Positions 9,549-22,451 of a stretch of DNA of 64,000 nt are shown here, piece by piece. Below the pieces are notes generated by a model that ran no database searches, was not told where the DNA came from, and saw only the letters and a list, made by a program, of their open reading frames with translations. Source of the stretch: Symsagittifera roscoffensis (lineage: Eukaryota; Xenacoelomorpha; Acoela; Convolutidae); assembly GCF_963678635.1 (NCBI RefSeq), contig NC_087067.1:32712401-32776400 (forward strand), read 5' to 3'. The position numbers and the translations under genes are program-made. Every line of letters begins with the position of its first letter. Within the stretch, counting starts at the first letter, position 1.

Positions 9549-10806
9549 TGAAAATTCTGAACCTGCAAATTATCTTAATAGAGTGAAGATGTCAGTATGA
9601 AGAGTCTAATTGAGCCTGGTGAATTGCGCGAACGGCCATAACTTGCCCCAAAAACTTAAGACTTCCAAATTTTTCTATTTCTATCGTAAGACCATCGTCA
9701 AATCTTGGGGGACTGAGAAAATGAACCAATTTGGTAGAACCAGTTCAAAGTTATGAGTTCTTGAAAGCTCGGTGATGCCAAAAAGTTAAGCCTAATCGAG
9801 CGTGGTGCAAAAAACGAAAATTTCAAAATTTTTGTTCTTTTCTGTCTAAATTTTATTTTTTCAATATCGTATCACAATTTTGGACTCAGAACAATTCCAA
9901 CGAGCCCAAAACGACTTCTTTAGCTTCAGTGTTCGTGGAGTAATCATCAGTTGAAATTTTGGGGGGAGCTGAAATTCGGCCATTTTGGAAGAAAATCGAC
10001 CTAAAACCTAACTTTTAAGTTAGTGCAATTTTTTTCTTGCATTTTTCATAAAATGGGGTGCTCTCTGCTGTCGCAGAGTGCATTCAAAGAAACTTATCAA
10101 ATAGATTTGAAAACTTACCTATTTAATAAGTTTATCACAACAATTAGGCTTGGCAAAAAGCATCTATCAGTATCCTGGCTGGTATTCGACCATATACCAC
10201 TAACGTTGAGTGAGCAGCTATCATGCCATCGATGGTCATCTAAGACACCCTGTACACGCTCCGTAGGTTTTGACCAGCCGATTTCGCCATAAAACTCATT
10301 GGGCCAAAAAAATTCTGAAAATTGTCAATTTTTCAAATTTTGTTTGAATTGCATAAATTATAACGTGAGCGTGCAAAATTTTACATGGTATAAGAGCATA
10401 TTTCTACTCTCGCGCGAGGGCGAGTGTTTTAAAAGTATTGTACTTAGTTATATGCTAGTCAGGATATAAATGGAAGCGGAATTACTCAAATGCCTAAGGC
10501 AGAACCGCAGATTCTGTCTTTGTCTACATCGTTAAGCCCATGTCGTATGTAACGGCACAAACGCAGATGGTTATAACGTAGTCTACTGTACTCTTACGAT
10601 AGATTTACTAGCCAGCAGGGGAGTTTTGTTAGGGCGAAGTGTCATTATGGCTACCTCTTTTCAACTTTCCCCCTTGACCTTTCATAAGTTGGTCCGGGAG
10701 CAACCCAGCTCTCAACCCAGTCGGATAAATATAAATTTTTATGATGCGAGCTGTTTTTTCATTGTTGTGTTCAAGGCATGTACCAAAATTAGGAAAAGGT
10801 TTAGCT
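9549..10806 (+). repeat. Spacer variant with 5-bp insertion (second)
   Basis: This has the same 5-bp gain (near 10151-10155) and the same linked markers as the spacer after copy 6 (CATATACCAC, GATTTCGCC, AAGTATTGTACTTAG). The two adjacent units therefore descend from one duplicated unit. They are the only two with this insertion in the window. Confidence 0.85.
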
Positions 10807-10993
10807 ATCGCTTCTCGGACTTTTGGCTAAGATCATGTGTAGTTTCTGTTCTTGTCAGCTTAATATCTGGCATGCTGGGCATAGCCTGGCACCAATATTA
10901 AACTGATTTTTACTTCCCGAGTTAACACCGAAGCTTGCTTCAGTTGACTCACGGATTGTCCCGGTCTTACACTACCATCGGGAGCAGTCCACT
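10807..10993 (+). ncRNA. U2: U2 snRNA, copy 8 (A38T, C13A in stem I)
   Basis: GUAGUU class (10844) with C187T (10993). It uniquely carries C13A (10819), which breaks a G-C pair of stem I (CGGCC...GGC), so it is a candidate non-functional copy. Confidence 0.9.
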
Positions 10994-12246
10994 TGAAAAT
11001 TCTGAACCTGCAAGTTATCTTAATAGAGTGAAGATGTCAGTATGAAGAGTCTAATTGAGCCTGGTGAATTGCGCGAACGGCCATAACTTGCCCAAAAAAC
11101 TTAAGACTTCCAAATTTTTCTATTTCTATCGTAAGACCATCGTCAAATCTTGGGGGACTGAGAAAATGAACCAATTTGGTCGAACCAGTTCAAAGTTATG
11201 AGTTCTTGAAAGCTCGGTGATGCCAAAAAGTTAAGCCTAATCGAGCGTGGTGCAAAAAACGGAAATTTCAAAATTTTTGTTCTTTTCTGTCTAAATTTTA
11301 TTTTTTCAATATCGTATCACAATTTTGGACTCAGAACAATTCCAACGAGCCCAAAACGACTTCTTTAGCTTCAGTGTTCGTGGAGTAATCATCAGTTGAA
11401 ATTTTGGGGGGAGCTGAAATTCGGCCATTTTGGAAGAAAATCGACCTAAAACCTAACTTTTAAGTTAGTGCAATTTTTTTCTTGCATTTTTCATAAAATG
11501 GGGTGCTCTCTGCTGTCGCAGAGTGCATTCAAAGAAACTTATCAAATTGATTTGAAAACTTACCTATTTAATAAGTTTATCACAACAATTAGGCTAAAAG
11601 CATCTATCAGTATCCTGGCTGGTATTCGACCATATGCCACTAACGTTGAGTGAGCAGCTATCATGCCATCGATGGTCATCTAAGACACCCTGTACACGCT
11701 CCGTAGGTTTTGACCAGCCGATTTGGCCATAAAACTCATTGGGCCAAAAAAATTCTGAAAATTGTCAATTTTTCAAATTTTGTTTGAATTGCATAAATTA
11801 TAACGTGAGCGTGCAAAATTTTACATGGTATAAGAGCATATTTCTACTCTCGCGCGAGGGCGAGTGTTTTAAAAGTAATGTACATAGTTATATGCTAGTC
11901 AGGATATAAATGGAAGCGGAATCACTCAAATGCCTAAGGCAGAACCGCAGATTCTGTCTTTGTCTACATCGTTAAGCCCATGTCGTATGTAACGGCACAA
12001 ACGCAGATGGTTATAACGTAGTCTACTGTACTCTTACGATAGATTTACTAGCCAGCAGGGGAGTTTTGTTAGGGCGAAGTGTCATTATGGCTACCTCTTT
12101 TCAACTTTCCCCCTTGACCTTTCATAAGTTGGTCCGGGAGCAACCCAGCTCTCAACCCAGTCGGATAAATACAAATTTTTATGATGCGAGCTGTTTTTTC
12201 ATTGTTGTGTTCAAGGCATGTACCAAAATTAGGAAAAGGTTTAGCT

Positions 12247-12433
12247 ATCGCTTCTCGGCCTTTTGGCTAAGATCATGTGTAGTTTCTGTTCTTGTCAGCT
12301 TAATATCTGGCATGCTGGGCATAGCCTGGCACCAATATTAAACTGATTTTTACTTCCCGAGTTAACACCGAAGCTTGCTTCAGTTGACTCACGGATTGTC
12401 CCGGTCTTACACTACCATCGGGAGCAGTCCACT
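12247..12433 (+). ncRNA. U2: U2 snRNA, copy 9 (A38T)
   Basis: GUAGUU class (12284) with C187T (12433), otherwise consensus. The 5' flank has one change, ATACAAATTT for ATATAAATTT near 12,171, inside the TATA-like element. Confidence 0.92.
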
Positions 12434-13686
12434 TGAAAATTCTGAACCTGCAAATTATCTTAATAGAGTGAAGATGTCAGTATGAAGAGTCTAATTGAGC
12501 CTGGTGAATTGCGCGAGCGGCCATAACTTGCCCAAAAAACTTAAGACTTCCAAATTTTTCTATTTCTATCGTAAGACCATCGTCAAATCTTGGGGGACCG
12601 AGAAAATGAACCAATTTGGTCGAACCAGTTCAAAGTTATGAGTTCTTGAAAGCTCGGTGATGCCAAAAAGTTAAGCCTAATCGAGCGTGGTGCAAAAAAC
12701 GAAAATTTCAAAATTTTTGTTCTTTTCTGTCTAAATTTTATTTTTTCAATATCGTATCACAATTTTGGACTCAGAAAAATTCCAACGAGCCCAAAACGAC
12801 TTCTTTAGCTTCAGTGTTCGTGGAGTAATCATCAGTTGAAATTTTGGGGGGAGCTGAAATTCGGCCATTTTGGAAGAAAATCGACCTAAAACCTAACTTT
12901 TCAGTAAGTGCAATTTTTTTCTTGCATTTTTCATAAAATGGGAAGCTCTCTGCTGTCGCAGAGTGCATTCAAAGAAACTTATCAAATAGAGTTGAAAACT
13001 TACCTATTTAATAAGTTTATCACAACAATTAGGCTAAAAGCATCTATCAGTATCCTGGCTGGTATTCGACCATATGCCACTAACGTTGAGTGAGCAGCTA
13101 TCATGCCATCGATGATCATCTAAGACACCCTGTACACGCTCCGTAGGTTGCGACCAGCCGATTTGGCCATAAAACTCATTGGGCCAAAAGAATTCTGAAA
13201 ATTGTCATTTTTTCAAATTTTGTTTGAATTGCATAAATTATAACGTGAGCGTGCAAAATTTTACATGGTATAAGAGCATATTTCTACTCTCGCGCGAGGG
13301 CGAGTGTTTTAAAAGTAATGTACATAGTTATATGCTAGTCAGGATATAAATGGAAGCGGAATTACTCAAATGCCTAAGGCAGAACCGCAGATTCTGTCTT
13401 TGTCCACATCGTTAAGCCCATGTCGTATGTAACGGCACAAACGCAGATGGTTATAACGTAGTCTACTGTACTCTTACGATAGATTTACTAGCCAGCAGGG
13501 GAGTTTTGTTAGGGCGAAGTGTCATTATGGCTACCTCTTTTCAACTTTCCCCCTTGACCTTTCATAAGTTGGTCCGGGAGCAACCCAGCTCTCAACCCAG
13601 TCGGATAAATATAAATTTTTATGATGCGAGCTGTTTTTTCATTGTTGTGTTCAAGGCATGTACCAAAATTAGGAAAAGTTTTAGCT

Positions 13687-13873
13687 ATCGCTTCTCGGCC
13701 TTTTGGCTAAGATCATGTGTAGTTTCTGTTCTTGTCAGCTTAATATCTGGCATGCTGGGCATAGCCTGGCACCAATATTATAGTGATTTTTACTTCCCGA
13801 GTTAACACCGAAGCTTGCTTCAGTTGACTCACGGATTGTCCCGGTCTTACACTACCATCGGGAGCAGTCCACC
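13687..13873 (+). ncRNA. U2: U2 snRNA, copy 10 (A38T, A95T, C97G)
   Basis: GUAGUU class (13724). A95T (13781) breaks the terminal pair of stem IIc, and C97G (13783) lies between IIc and the Sm-like site. The upstream flank has AAAAGTTTTAG for AAAAGGTTTAG. Confidence 0.9.
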
Positions 13874-15126
13874 TGAAAATTCTGAACCTGCAAATTATCT
13901 TAATAGAGTGAAGATGTCAGTATGAAGAGTCTAATTGAGCCTGGTGAATTGCGCGAACGGCCATAACTTGCCCAAAAAACTTAAGACTTCCAAATTTTTC
14001 TATTTCTATCGTAAAACCATCGTCAAATCTTGGGGGACTGAGAAAATGAACCAATTTGGTCGAACCAGTTCAAAGTTATGAGTTCTTGAAAGCTCGGTGA
14101 TGCCAAAAAGTTAAGCCTAATCGAGCGTGGTGCAAAAAACGAAAATTTCAAATTTTTTGTTCTTTTCTGTCTAAATTTTGTTTTTTCAATATCGTATCAC
14201 AATTTTGGACTCAGAACAATTCCAACGAGCCCAAAACGACTTCTTTAGCTTCAGTGTTCGTGGAGTAATCATCAGTTGAAATTTTGGGGGGAGCTGAAAT
14301 TCGGCCATTTTGGAAGAAAATCGACCTAAAACCTAACTTTTAAGTAAGTGCAATTTTTTTCTTGCATTTTTCATAAAATAGGGTGCTCTCTGCTGTCGCA
14401 GAGTGCATTCAAAGAAACTTATCAAATAGATTTGAAAACTTACCTATTTAATAAGTTTATCACAACAATTAGGCTGTAAGCATCTATCAGTATCCTGGCT
14501 GGTATTCGACCATATGCCACTAACGTTGAGTGAGCAGCTATCATGCCATCGATGGTCATCTAAGACACCCTGTACACGCTCCGTAGGTTTTGACCAGCCG
14601 AACTGGCTATAAAACTCATTGGGCCAAAAAAATTCTGAAAATTGTCAATTTTTCAAATTTTGTTTGAATTGCATAAATTATAACGTGAGCGTGCAAAATT
14701 TTACATGGTATAAGAGCATATTTCTACTCTCGCGCGAGGGCGAGTGTTTTAAAAGTAATGTACATAGTTATATGCTAGTCAGGATATAAATGGAAGCGGA
14801 ATTACTCAAATGCCTAAGGCAGAACCGCAGATTCTGTCTTTGTCCACATCGTTAAGCCCATGTCGTATGTAACGGCACAAACGCAGATGGTTATAACGTA
14901 GTCTACTGTACTCTTACGATAGATTTACTAGCCAGCAGGGGAGTTTTGTTAGGGCGAAGTGTCATTATGGCTACCTCTTTTCAACTTTCCCCCTTGACCT
15001 TTCATAAGTTGGTCCGGGAGCAACCCAGCTCTCAACCCAGTCGGATAAATATAAATTTTTATGATGCGAGCTGTTTTTTCATTGTTGTGTTCAAGGCATG
15101 TACCAAAATTAGGAAAAGGTTTAGCT

Positions 15127-15313
15127 ATCGCTTCTCGGCCTTTTGGCTAAGATCATGTGTAGTATCTGTTCTTGTCAGCTTAATATCTGGCATGCTGGGC
15201 ATAGCCTGGCACCAATATTAAACTGATTTTTACTTCCCGAGTTAACACCGAAGCTTGCTTCAGTTGACTCACGGATTGTCCCGGTCTTACACTACCATCG
15301 GGAGCAGTCCACC
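15127..15313 (+). ncRNA. U2: U2 snRNA, copy 11 (consensus)
   Basis: Matches the array consensus at every position by eye: GUAGUA, all stems paired, GAUUUUUAC Sm-like site. A good reference sequence for a functional gene from this locus. Confidence 0.95.
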
Positions 15314-16566
15314 TGAAAATTCTGAACCTGCAAATTATCTTAATAGAGTGAAGATGTCAGTATGAAGAGTCTAATTGAGCCTGGTGAATTGCGCGAACGG
15401 CCATAACTTGCCCAAAAAACTTAAGACTTCCAAATTTTTCTATTTCTATCGTAAAACCATCGTCAAATCTTGGGGGACTGAGAAAATGAACCAATTTGGT
15501 CGAACCAGTTCAAAGTTATGAGTTCTTGAAAGCTCGGTGATGCCAAAAAGTTAAGCCTAATCGAGCGTGGTGCAAAAAACGAAAATTTCAAATTTTTTGT
15601 TCTTTTCTGTCTAAATTTTGTTTTTTCAATATCGTATCACAATTTTGGACTCAGAACAATTCCAACGAGCCCAAAACGACTTCTTTAGCTTCAGTGTTCG
15701 TGGAGTAATCATCAGTTGAAATTTTGGGGGGAGCTGAAATTCGGCCATTTTGGAAGAAAATCGACCTAAAACCTAACTTTTAAGTAAGTGCAATTTTTTT
15801 CTTGCATTTTTCATAAAATAGGGTGCTCTCTGCTGTCGCAGAGTGCATTCAAAGAAACTTATCAAATAGATTTGAAAACTTACCTATTTAATAAGTTTAT
15901 CACAACAATTAGGCTATAAGCATCTATCAGTATCCTGGCTGGTATTCGACCATATGCCACTAACGTTGAGTGAGCAGCTATCATGCCATCGATGGTCATC
16001 TAAGACACCCTGTACACGCTCCGTAGGTTTTGACCAGCCGAACTGGCTATAAAACTCATTGGGCCAAAAAAATTCTGAAAATTGTCAATTTTTCAAATTT
16101 TGTTTGAATTGCATAAATTATAACGTGAGCGTGCAAAATTTTACATGGTATAAGAGCATATTTCTACTCTCGCGCGAGGGCGAGTGTTTTAAAAGTAATG
16201 TACATAGTTATATGCTAGTCAGGATATAAATGGAAGCGGAATTACTCAAATGCCTAAGGCAGAACCGCAGATTCTGTCTTTGTCCACATCGTTAAGCCCA
16301 TGTCGTATGTAACGGCACAAACGCAGATGGTTATAACGTAGTCTACTGTACTCTTACGATAGATTTACTAGCCAGCAGGGGAGTTTTGTTAGGGCGAAGT
16401 GTCATTATGGCTACCTCTTTTCAACTTTCCCCCTTGACCTTTCATAAGTTGGTCCGGGAGCAACCCAGCTCTCAACCCAGTCGGATAAATATAAATTTTT
16501 ATGATGCGAGCTGTTTTTTCATTGTTGTGTTCAAGGCATGTACCAAAATTAGGAAAAGGTTTAGCT

Positions 16567-16753
16567 ATCGCTTCTCGGCCTTTTGGCTAAGATCATGTGT
16601 AGTATCTGTTCTTGTCAGCTTAATATCTGGCATGCTGGGCATAGCCTGGCACCAATATTAAACTGATTTTTACTTCCCGAGTTAACACCGAAGCTTGCTT
16701 CAGTTGACTCACGGATTGTCCCGGTCTTACACTACCATCGGGAGCAGTCCACC
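16567..16753 (+). ncRNA. U2: U2 snRNA, copy 12 (consensus)
   Basis: Identical by eye to copy 11, in the near-identical unit pair. The spacer after it carries the 14-bp deletion near 16,820. Confidence 0.95.
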
Positions 16754-17993
16754 TGAAAATTCTGAACCTGCAAATTATCTTAATAGAGTGAAGATGTCAG
16801 TATGAAGATTCTAATTGCGCGAACGGCCATAACTTGCCCAAAAAACTTAAGACTTCCAAATTTTTCTATTTCTATCGTAAGACCATCGTCAAATCTTGGG
16901 GGACTGAGAAAATGAACCAATTTGGTCGAACCAGTTCAAAGTTATGAGTTCTTGAAAGCTCGGTGATGCCAAAAAGTTAAGCCTAATCGAGCGTGGTGCA
17001 AAAAAAGAAAAATTTCAAAATTTTTGTTCTTTTCTGTCTAAATTTTATTTTTTCAATATCGTATCACAATTTTGGACTCAGAACAATTCCAACGAGCCCA
17101 AAACGACTTCTTTAGCTTCAGTGTTCGTGGAGTAATCATCAGTTGAAATTTTGGGGGGAGCTGAAATTCGGCCATTTTGGAAGAAAATCGACCTAAAACC
17201 TAACTTTTATGTTAGTGCAATTTTTTTCTTGCATTTTTCATAAAATGGGGTGCTCTCTGCTGTCGCAGAGTGCATTCAAAGAAACTTATCAAATAGATTT
17301 GAAAACTTACCTATTTAATAAGTTTATCACAACAATTAGGCTAAAAGCATCTATCAGTATCCTGGCTGGTATTCGACCATATGCCACTAACGTTGAGTGA
17401 GCAGCTATCATGCCATCGATGGTCATCTAAGACACCCTGTACACGCTCCGTAGGTTTTGACCAGCCGATTTGGCCATAAAACTCATTGGGCCAAAAAAAT
17501 TCTGAAAATTGTCAATTTTTCAAATTTTGTTTGAATTGCATAAATTATAACGTGAGCGTGCAAAATTTTACATGGTATAAGAGCATATTTCTACTCTCGC
17601 GCGAGGGCGAGTGTTTTAAAAGTAATGTACATAGTTATATGCTAGTCAGGATATAAATGGAAGCGGAATTACTCAAATGCCTAAGGCAGAACCGCAGATT
17701 CTGTCTTTGTCTACATCGTTAAGCCCATGTCGTATGTAACGGCACAAACGCAGATGGTTATAACGTAGTCTACTGTACTCTTACGATAGATTTACTAGCC
17801 AGCAGGGGAGTTTTGTTAGGGCGAAGTGTCATTATGGCTACCTCTTTTCAACTTTCCCCCTTGACCTTTCATAAGTTGGTCCGGGAGCAACCCAGCTCTC
17901 AACCCAGTCGGATAAATATAAATTTTTATGATGCGAGCTGTTTTTTCATTGTTGTGTTCAAGGCATGTACCAAAATTAGGAAAAGGTTTAGCT
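16754..17993 (+). repeat. Spacer variant with 14-bp deletion
   Basis: Near 16,805-16,825 the usual ATTG-AGCCTGGTGAATTG-CGCG collapses to ATTGCGCG. This is a 14-bp loss between two ATTG repeats, with GAAGATTC replacing GAAGAGTC beside it. A 1-bp gain in the A-run near 17,000 gives the 1,427-bp unit. A short-direct-repeat deletion is the simplest explanation. Confidence 0.85.
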
Positions 17994-18180
17994 ATCGCTT
18001 CTCGGCCTTTTGGCTAAGATCATGTGTAGTATCTGTTCTTGTCAGCTTAATATCTGGCATGCTGTGCATAGCCTGGCACCAATATTAAACTGATTTTTAC
18101 TTCCCGAGTTAACACCGAAGCTTGCTTCAGTTTACTCACGGATTGTCCCGGTCTTACACTACCATCGGGAGCAGTCCACC
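17994..18180 (+). ncRNA. U2: U2 snRNA, copy 13 (G72T, G140T)
   Basis: GUAGUA intact. G72T (18065) breaks a G-C pair in the middle of stem IIb, and G140T (18133) replaces the U-G wobble of stem III with a mismatch. It shares G72T with copy 15, which marks it as an 'A' unit of the dimeric repeat. Confidence 0.92.
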
Positions 18181-19433
18181 TGAAAATTCTGAACCTGCAA
18201 ATTATCTTAATAGAGTGAAGATGTCAGTATGAAGAGTCTAATTGAGCCTGGTGAATTGCGCGAACGGCCATAACTTGCCCAAAAAACTTAAGACTTCCAA
18301 ATTTTTCTATTTCTATTGTAAGACCATCGTCAAATCTTGGGGGACTGAGAAAATGAACCAATTTGGTCGAACCAGTTCAAAGTTATGAGTTCTTGAAAGC
18401 TCGGTGATGCCAAAAAGTTAAGCCTAATCGAGCGTGGTGCAAAAAACGAAAATTTCAAAATTTTTGTTCTTTTCTGTCTAAATTTTATTTTTTCAATATC
18501 GTATCACAATTTTGGACTCAGAACAATTCCAACGAGCCCAAAACGACTTCTTTAGCTTCAGTGTTCGTGGAGTAATCATCAGTTGAAATTTTGGGGGGAG
18601 CTGAAATTCGGCCATTTTGGAAGAAAATCGACCTAAAACCTAACTTTTAAGTTAGTGCAATTTTTTTCTTGCATTTTTCGTAAAATGGGGTGCTCTCTGC
18701 TGTCGCAGAGTGCATTCAAAGAAACTTATCAAATAGATTTGAAAACTTACCTATTTAATAAGTTTATCAGAACAATTAGGCTAAATGCATCTATCAGTAT
18801 CCTGGCTGGTATTCGACCATATGCCACTAACGTTGAGTGAGCAGCTATCATGCCATCGATGGTCATCTAAGACACCCTGTACACGCTCCGTAGGTTTTGA
18901 CCAGCCGATTTGGCCATAAAACTCATTGGGCCAAAAAAATTCTGAAAATTGTCAATTTTTCAAATTTTGTTTGAATTGCATAAATTATAACGTGAGCGTG
19001 CAAAATTTTACATGGTATAAGAGCATATTTCTACTCTCGCGCGAGGGCGATGGTTTTAAAAGTAATGTACATAGTTATATGCTAGTCAGGATATAAATGG
19101 AAGCGGAATTACTCAAATGCCTAAGGCAGAACCGCAGATTCTGTCTTTGTCCACATCGTTAAGCCCATGTCGTATGTAACGGCACAAACGCAGATGGTTA
19201 TAACGTAGTCTACTGTACTCTTACGATAGATTTACTAGCCAGCAGGGGAGTTTTGTTAGGGCGAAGTGTCATTATGGCTACCTCTTTTCAACTTTCCCCC
19301 TTGACCTTTCATAAGTTGGTCCGGGAGCAACCCAGCTCTCAACCCAGTCGGATAAATATAAATTTTTATGATGCGAGCTGTTTTTTCATTGTTGTGTTCA
19401 AGGCATGTACCAAAATTAGGAAAAGGTTTAGCT

Positions 19434-19601
19434 ATCGCTTCTCGGCCTTTTGGCTAAGATCATGTGTAGTATCTGTTCTTGTCAGCGTAATATCTGGCAC
19501 CAATATTAAACTGATTTTTACTTCCATAGTTAACACCGAAGCTTGCTTCAGTTGACTCACGGATTGTCCCGGTCTTACACTACCATCGGGAGCAGTCCAC
19601 C
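19434..19601 (+). ncRNA. U2: U2 snRNA, copy 14 (stem IIb deleted, 168 nt)
   Basis: A 19-nt deletion removes all of stem IIb: ATCTGGCA joins directly to CCAATATT. The deletion lies between two CTGGCA direct repeats. Stem IIa (TGTCAG/CTGGCA) still forms. Also T54G (19487), which breaks the outer stem IIc pair, and C112A/G113T (19526-19527), the latter breaking the first pair of stem III. GUAGUA and stem I are intact. It could be a short isoform or a pseudogene. Confidence 0.88.
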
Positions 19602-20854
19602 TGAAAATTCTGAACCTGCAAATTATCTTAATAGAGTGAAGATGTCAGTATGAAGAGTCTAATTGAGCCTGGTGAATTGCGCGAACGGCCATAACTTGCC
19701 CAAAAAACTTAGGACTTCCAAATTTTTCTATTTCTATCGTAAGACCATCGTCAAATCTTGGGGGACTGAGAAAATGAACCAATTTGGTCGAACCAGTTCA
19801 AAGTTATGAGTTCTTGAAAGCTCGGTGATGCCAAAAAGTTAAGCCTAATCGAGCGTGGTGCAAAAAACGAAAATTTCAAAATTTTTGTTCTTTTCTGTCT
19901 AAATTTTATTTTTTCAATATCGTATCACAATTTTGGACTCAGAACAATTCCAACGAGCCCAAAACGACTTCTTTAGCTTCAGTGTTCGTGGAGTAATCAT
20001 CAGTTGAAATTTTGGGGGGAGCTGAAATTCGGCCATTTTGGAAGAAAATCGACCTAAAACTTAACTTTTAAGTTTGTGCAATTTTTTTCGTGCATTTTTC
20101 ATAAAATGGGGTGCTCTCTGCTGTCGCAGAGTGCATTCAAAGAAACTTATCAAATAGATTTGAAAACTTACCTATTTAATAAGTTTATCACAACAATTAG
20201 GCTAAAAGCATCTATCAGTATCCTGGCTGGTATTCGACCATATGCCACTAACGTTGAGTGAGCAGCTATCATGCCATCGATGGTCATCTAAGACACCCTG
20301 TACACGCTCCGTAGGTTTTGACCAGCCGATTTGGCCATAAAACTCATTGGGCCGAAAAAATTCTGAAAATTGTCAATTTTTCAAATTTTGTTTGAATTGC
20401 ATAAATTATAACGTGAGCGTGCAAAATTTTACATGGTATAAGAGCATATTTCTACTCTCGCGCGAGGGCGAGTGTTTTAAAAGTAATGTACATAGTTATA
20501 TGCTAGTCAGGATATAAATGGAAGCGGAATTACTCAAATGCCTAAGGCAGAACCGCAGATTCTGTCTTTGTCTACATCGTTAAGCCCATGTCGTATGTAA
20601 CGGCACAAACGCAGATGGTTATAACGTAGTCTACTGTACTCTTACGATAGATTTACTAGCCAGCAGGGGAGTTTTGTTAGGGCGAAGTGTCATTATGGCT
20701 ACCTCTTTTCAACTTTCCCCCTTGACCTTTCATAAGTTGGTCCGGGAGCAACCCAGCTCTCAACCCAGTCGGATAAATATAAATTTTTATGATGCGAGCT
20801 GTTTTTTCATTGTTGTGTTCAAGGCATGTGCCAAAATTAGGAAAAGGTTTAGCT

Positions 20855-21041
20855 ATCGCTTCTCGGCCTTTTGGCTAAGATCATGTGTAGTATCTGTTCT
20901 TGTCAGCTTAATATCTGGCATGCTGTGCATAGCCTGGCACCAATATTAAACTGATTTTTACTTCCCGAGTTAACACCGAAGCTTGCTTCAGTTGACTCAC
21001 GGATTGTCCCGGTCTTACACTACCATCGAGAGCAGTCCACC
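20855..21041 (+). ncRNA. U2: U2 snRNA, copy 15 (G72T, G175A)
   Basis: GUAGUA. G72T (20926) weakens stem IIb as in copy 13. G175A (21029) breaks the C155-G175 pair of stem IV, the pair also hit from the other side in copies 2 and 5. The spacer after it has the 11-bp deletion near 21,738. Confidence 0.92.
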
Positions 21042-22283
21042 TGAAAATTCTGAACCTGCAAATTATCTTAATAGAGTGAAGATGTCAGTATGAAGAGTCT
21101 AATTGAGCCTGGTGAATTGCGCGAACGGCCATAACTTGCCCAAAAAACTTAAGACTTCCAAATTTTTCTATTTCTATTGTAAGACCATCGTCAAATCTTG
21201 GGGGACTGAGAAAATGAACCAATTTGGTCGAACCAGTTCAAAGTTATGAGTTCTTGAAAGCTCGGTGATGCCAAAAAGTTAAGCCTAATCGAGCGTGGTG
21301 CAAAAAACGAAAATTTCAAAATTTTTGTTCTTTTCTGTCTAAATTTTATTTTTTCAATATCGTATCACAATTTTGGACTCAGAACAATTCCAACGAGCCC
21401 AAAACGACTTCTTTAGCTTCAGTGTTCGTGGAGTAATCATCAGTTGAAATTTTGGGGGGAGCTGAAATTCGGCCATTTTGGAAGAAAATCGACCTAAAAC
21501 CTAACTTTTAAGTTAGTGCAATTTTTTTCTTGCATTTTTCGTAAAATGGGGTGCTCTCTGCTGTCGCAGAGTGCATTCAAAGAAACTTATCAAATAGATT
21601 TGAAAACTTACCTATTTAATAAGTTTATCACAACAATTAGGCTAAATGCATCTATCAGTATCCTGGCTGGTATTCGACCATATGCCACTAACGTTGAGTG
21701 AGCAGCTATCATGCCATCGATGGTCATCTAAGACACCCCGTAGGTTTTGACCAGCCGATTTGGCCATAAAACTCATTGGGCCAAAAAAATTCTGAAAATT
21801 GTCAATTTTTCAAATTTTGTTTGAATTGCATAAATTATAACGTGAGCGTGCAAAATTTTACATGGTATAAGAGCATATTTCTACTCTCGCGCGAGGGCGA
21901 GTGTTTTAAAAGTAATGTACATAGTTATATGCTAGTCAGGATATAAATGGAAGCGGAATTACTCAAATGCCTAAGGCAGAACCGCAGATTCTGTCTTTGT
22001 CCACATCGTTAAGCCCATGTCGTATGTAACGGCACAAACGCAGATGGTTATAACGTAGTCTACTGTACTCTTACGATAGATTTACTAGCCAGCAGGGGAG
22101 TTTTGTTAGGGCGAAGTGTCATTATGGCTACCTCTTTTCAACTTTCCCCCTTGACCTTTCATAAGTTGGTCCGGGAGCAACCCAGCTCTCAACCCAGTCG
22201 GATAAATATAAATTTTTATGATGCGAGCTGTTTTTTCATTGTTGTGTTCAAGGCATGTACCAAAATTAGGAAAAGGTTTAGCT
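21042..22283 (+). repeat. Spacer variant with 11-bp deletion
   Basis: Near 21,733-21,745, GACACCCCGTAGG replaces the usual GACACCCTGTACACGCTCCGTAGG. The loss is 11 bp, between CC(T/C)GTA-type repeats. It is unique in the window and accounts for the 1,429-bp unit. Confidence 0.85.
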
Positions 22284-22451
22284 ATCGCTTCTCGGCCTTT
22301 TGGCTAAGATCATGTGTAGTATCTGTTCTTGTCAGCGTAATATCTGGCACCAATATTAAACTGATTTTTACTTCCATAGTTAACACCGAAGCTTGCTTCA
22401 GTTGACTCACGGATTGTCCCGGTCTTACACTACCATCGGGAGCAGTCCACC
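22284..22451 (+). ncRNA. U2: U2 snRNA, copy 16 (stem IIb deleted)
   Basis: Same 19-nt stem IIb deletion, T54G (22337) and C112A/G113T (22376-22377) as copy 14, with no additional change seen. Identity of the whole haplotype shows common descent, not recurrent deletion. Confidence 0.88.

Larger units (their letters stand above)
13874..16753 (+). repeat. Pair of near-identical neighbouring units (copies 11 and 12)
   Basis: The two spacers here share private markers: GTAAAACC for GTAAGACC (14011, 15451), AAATTTTGTTTTTT for AAATTTTATTTTTT (near 14174, 15614), AAGTAAGTG, AAAATAGGGTGC, and CCGAACTGGCTAT for CCGATTTGGCCAT (near 14600, 16040). The one difference noticed is GGCTGTAAGC against GGCTATAAGC. 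This indicates a recent one-unit duplication or conversion. Confidence 0.8.
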
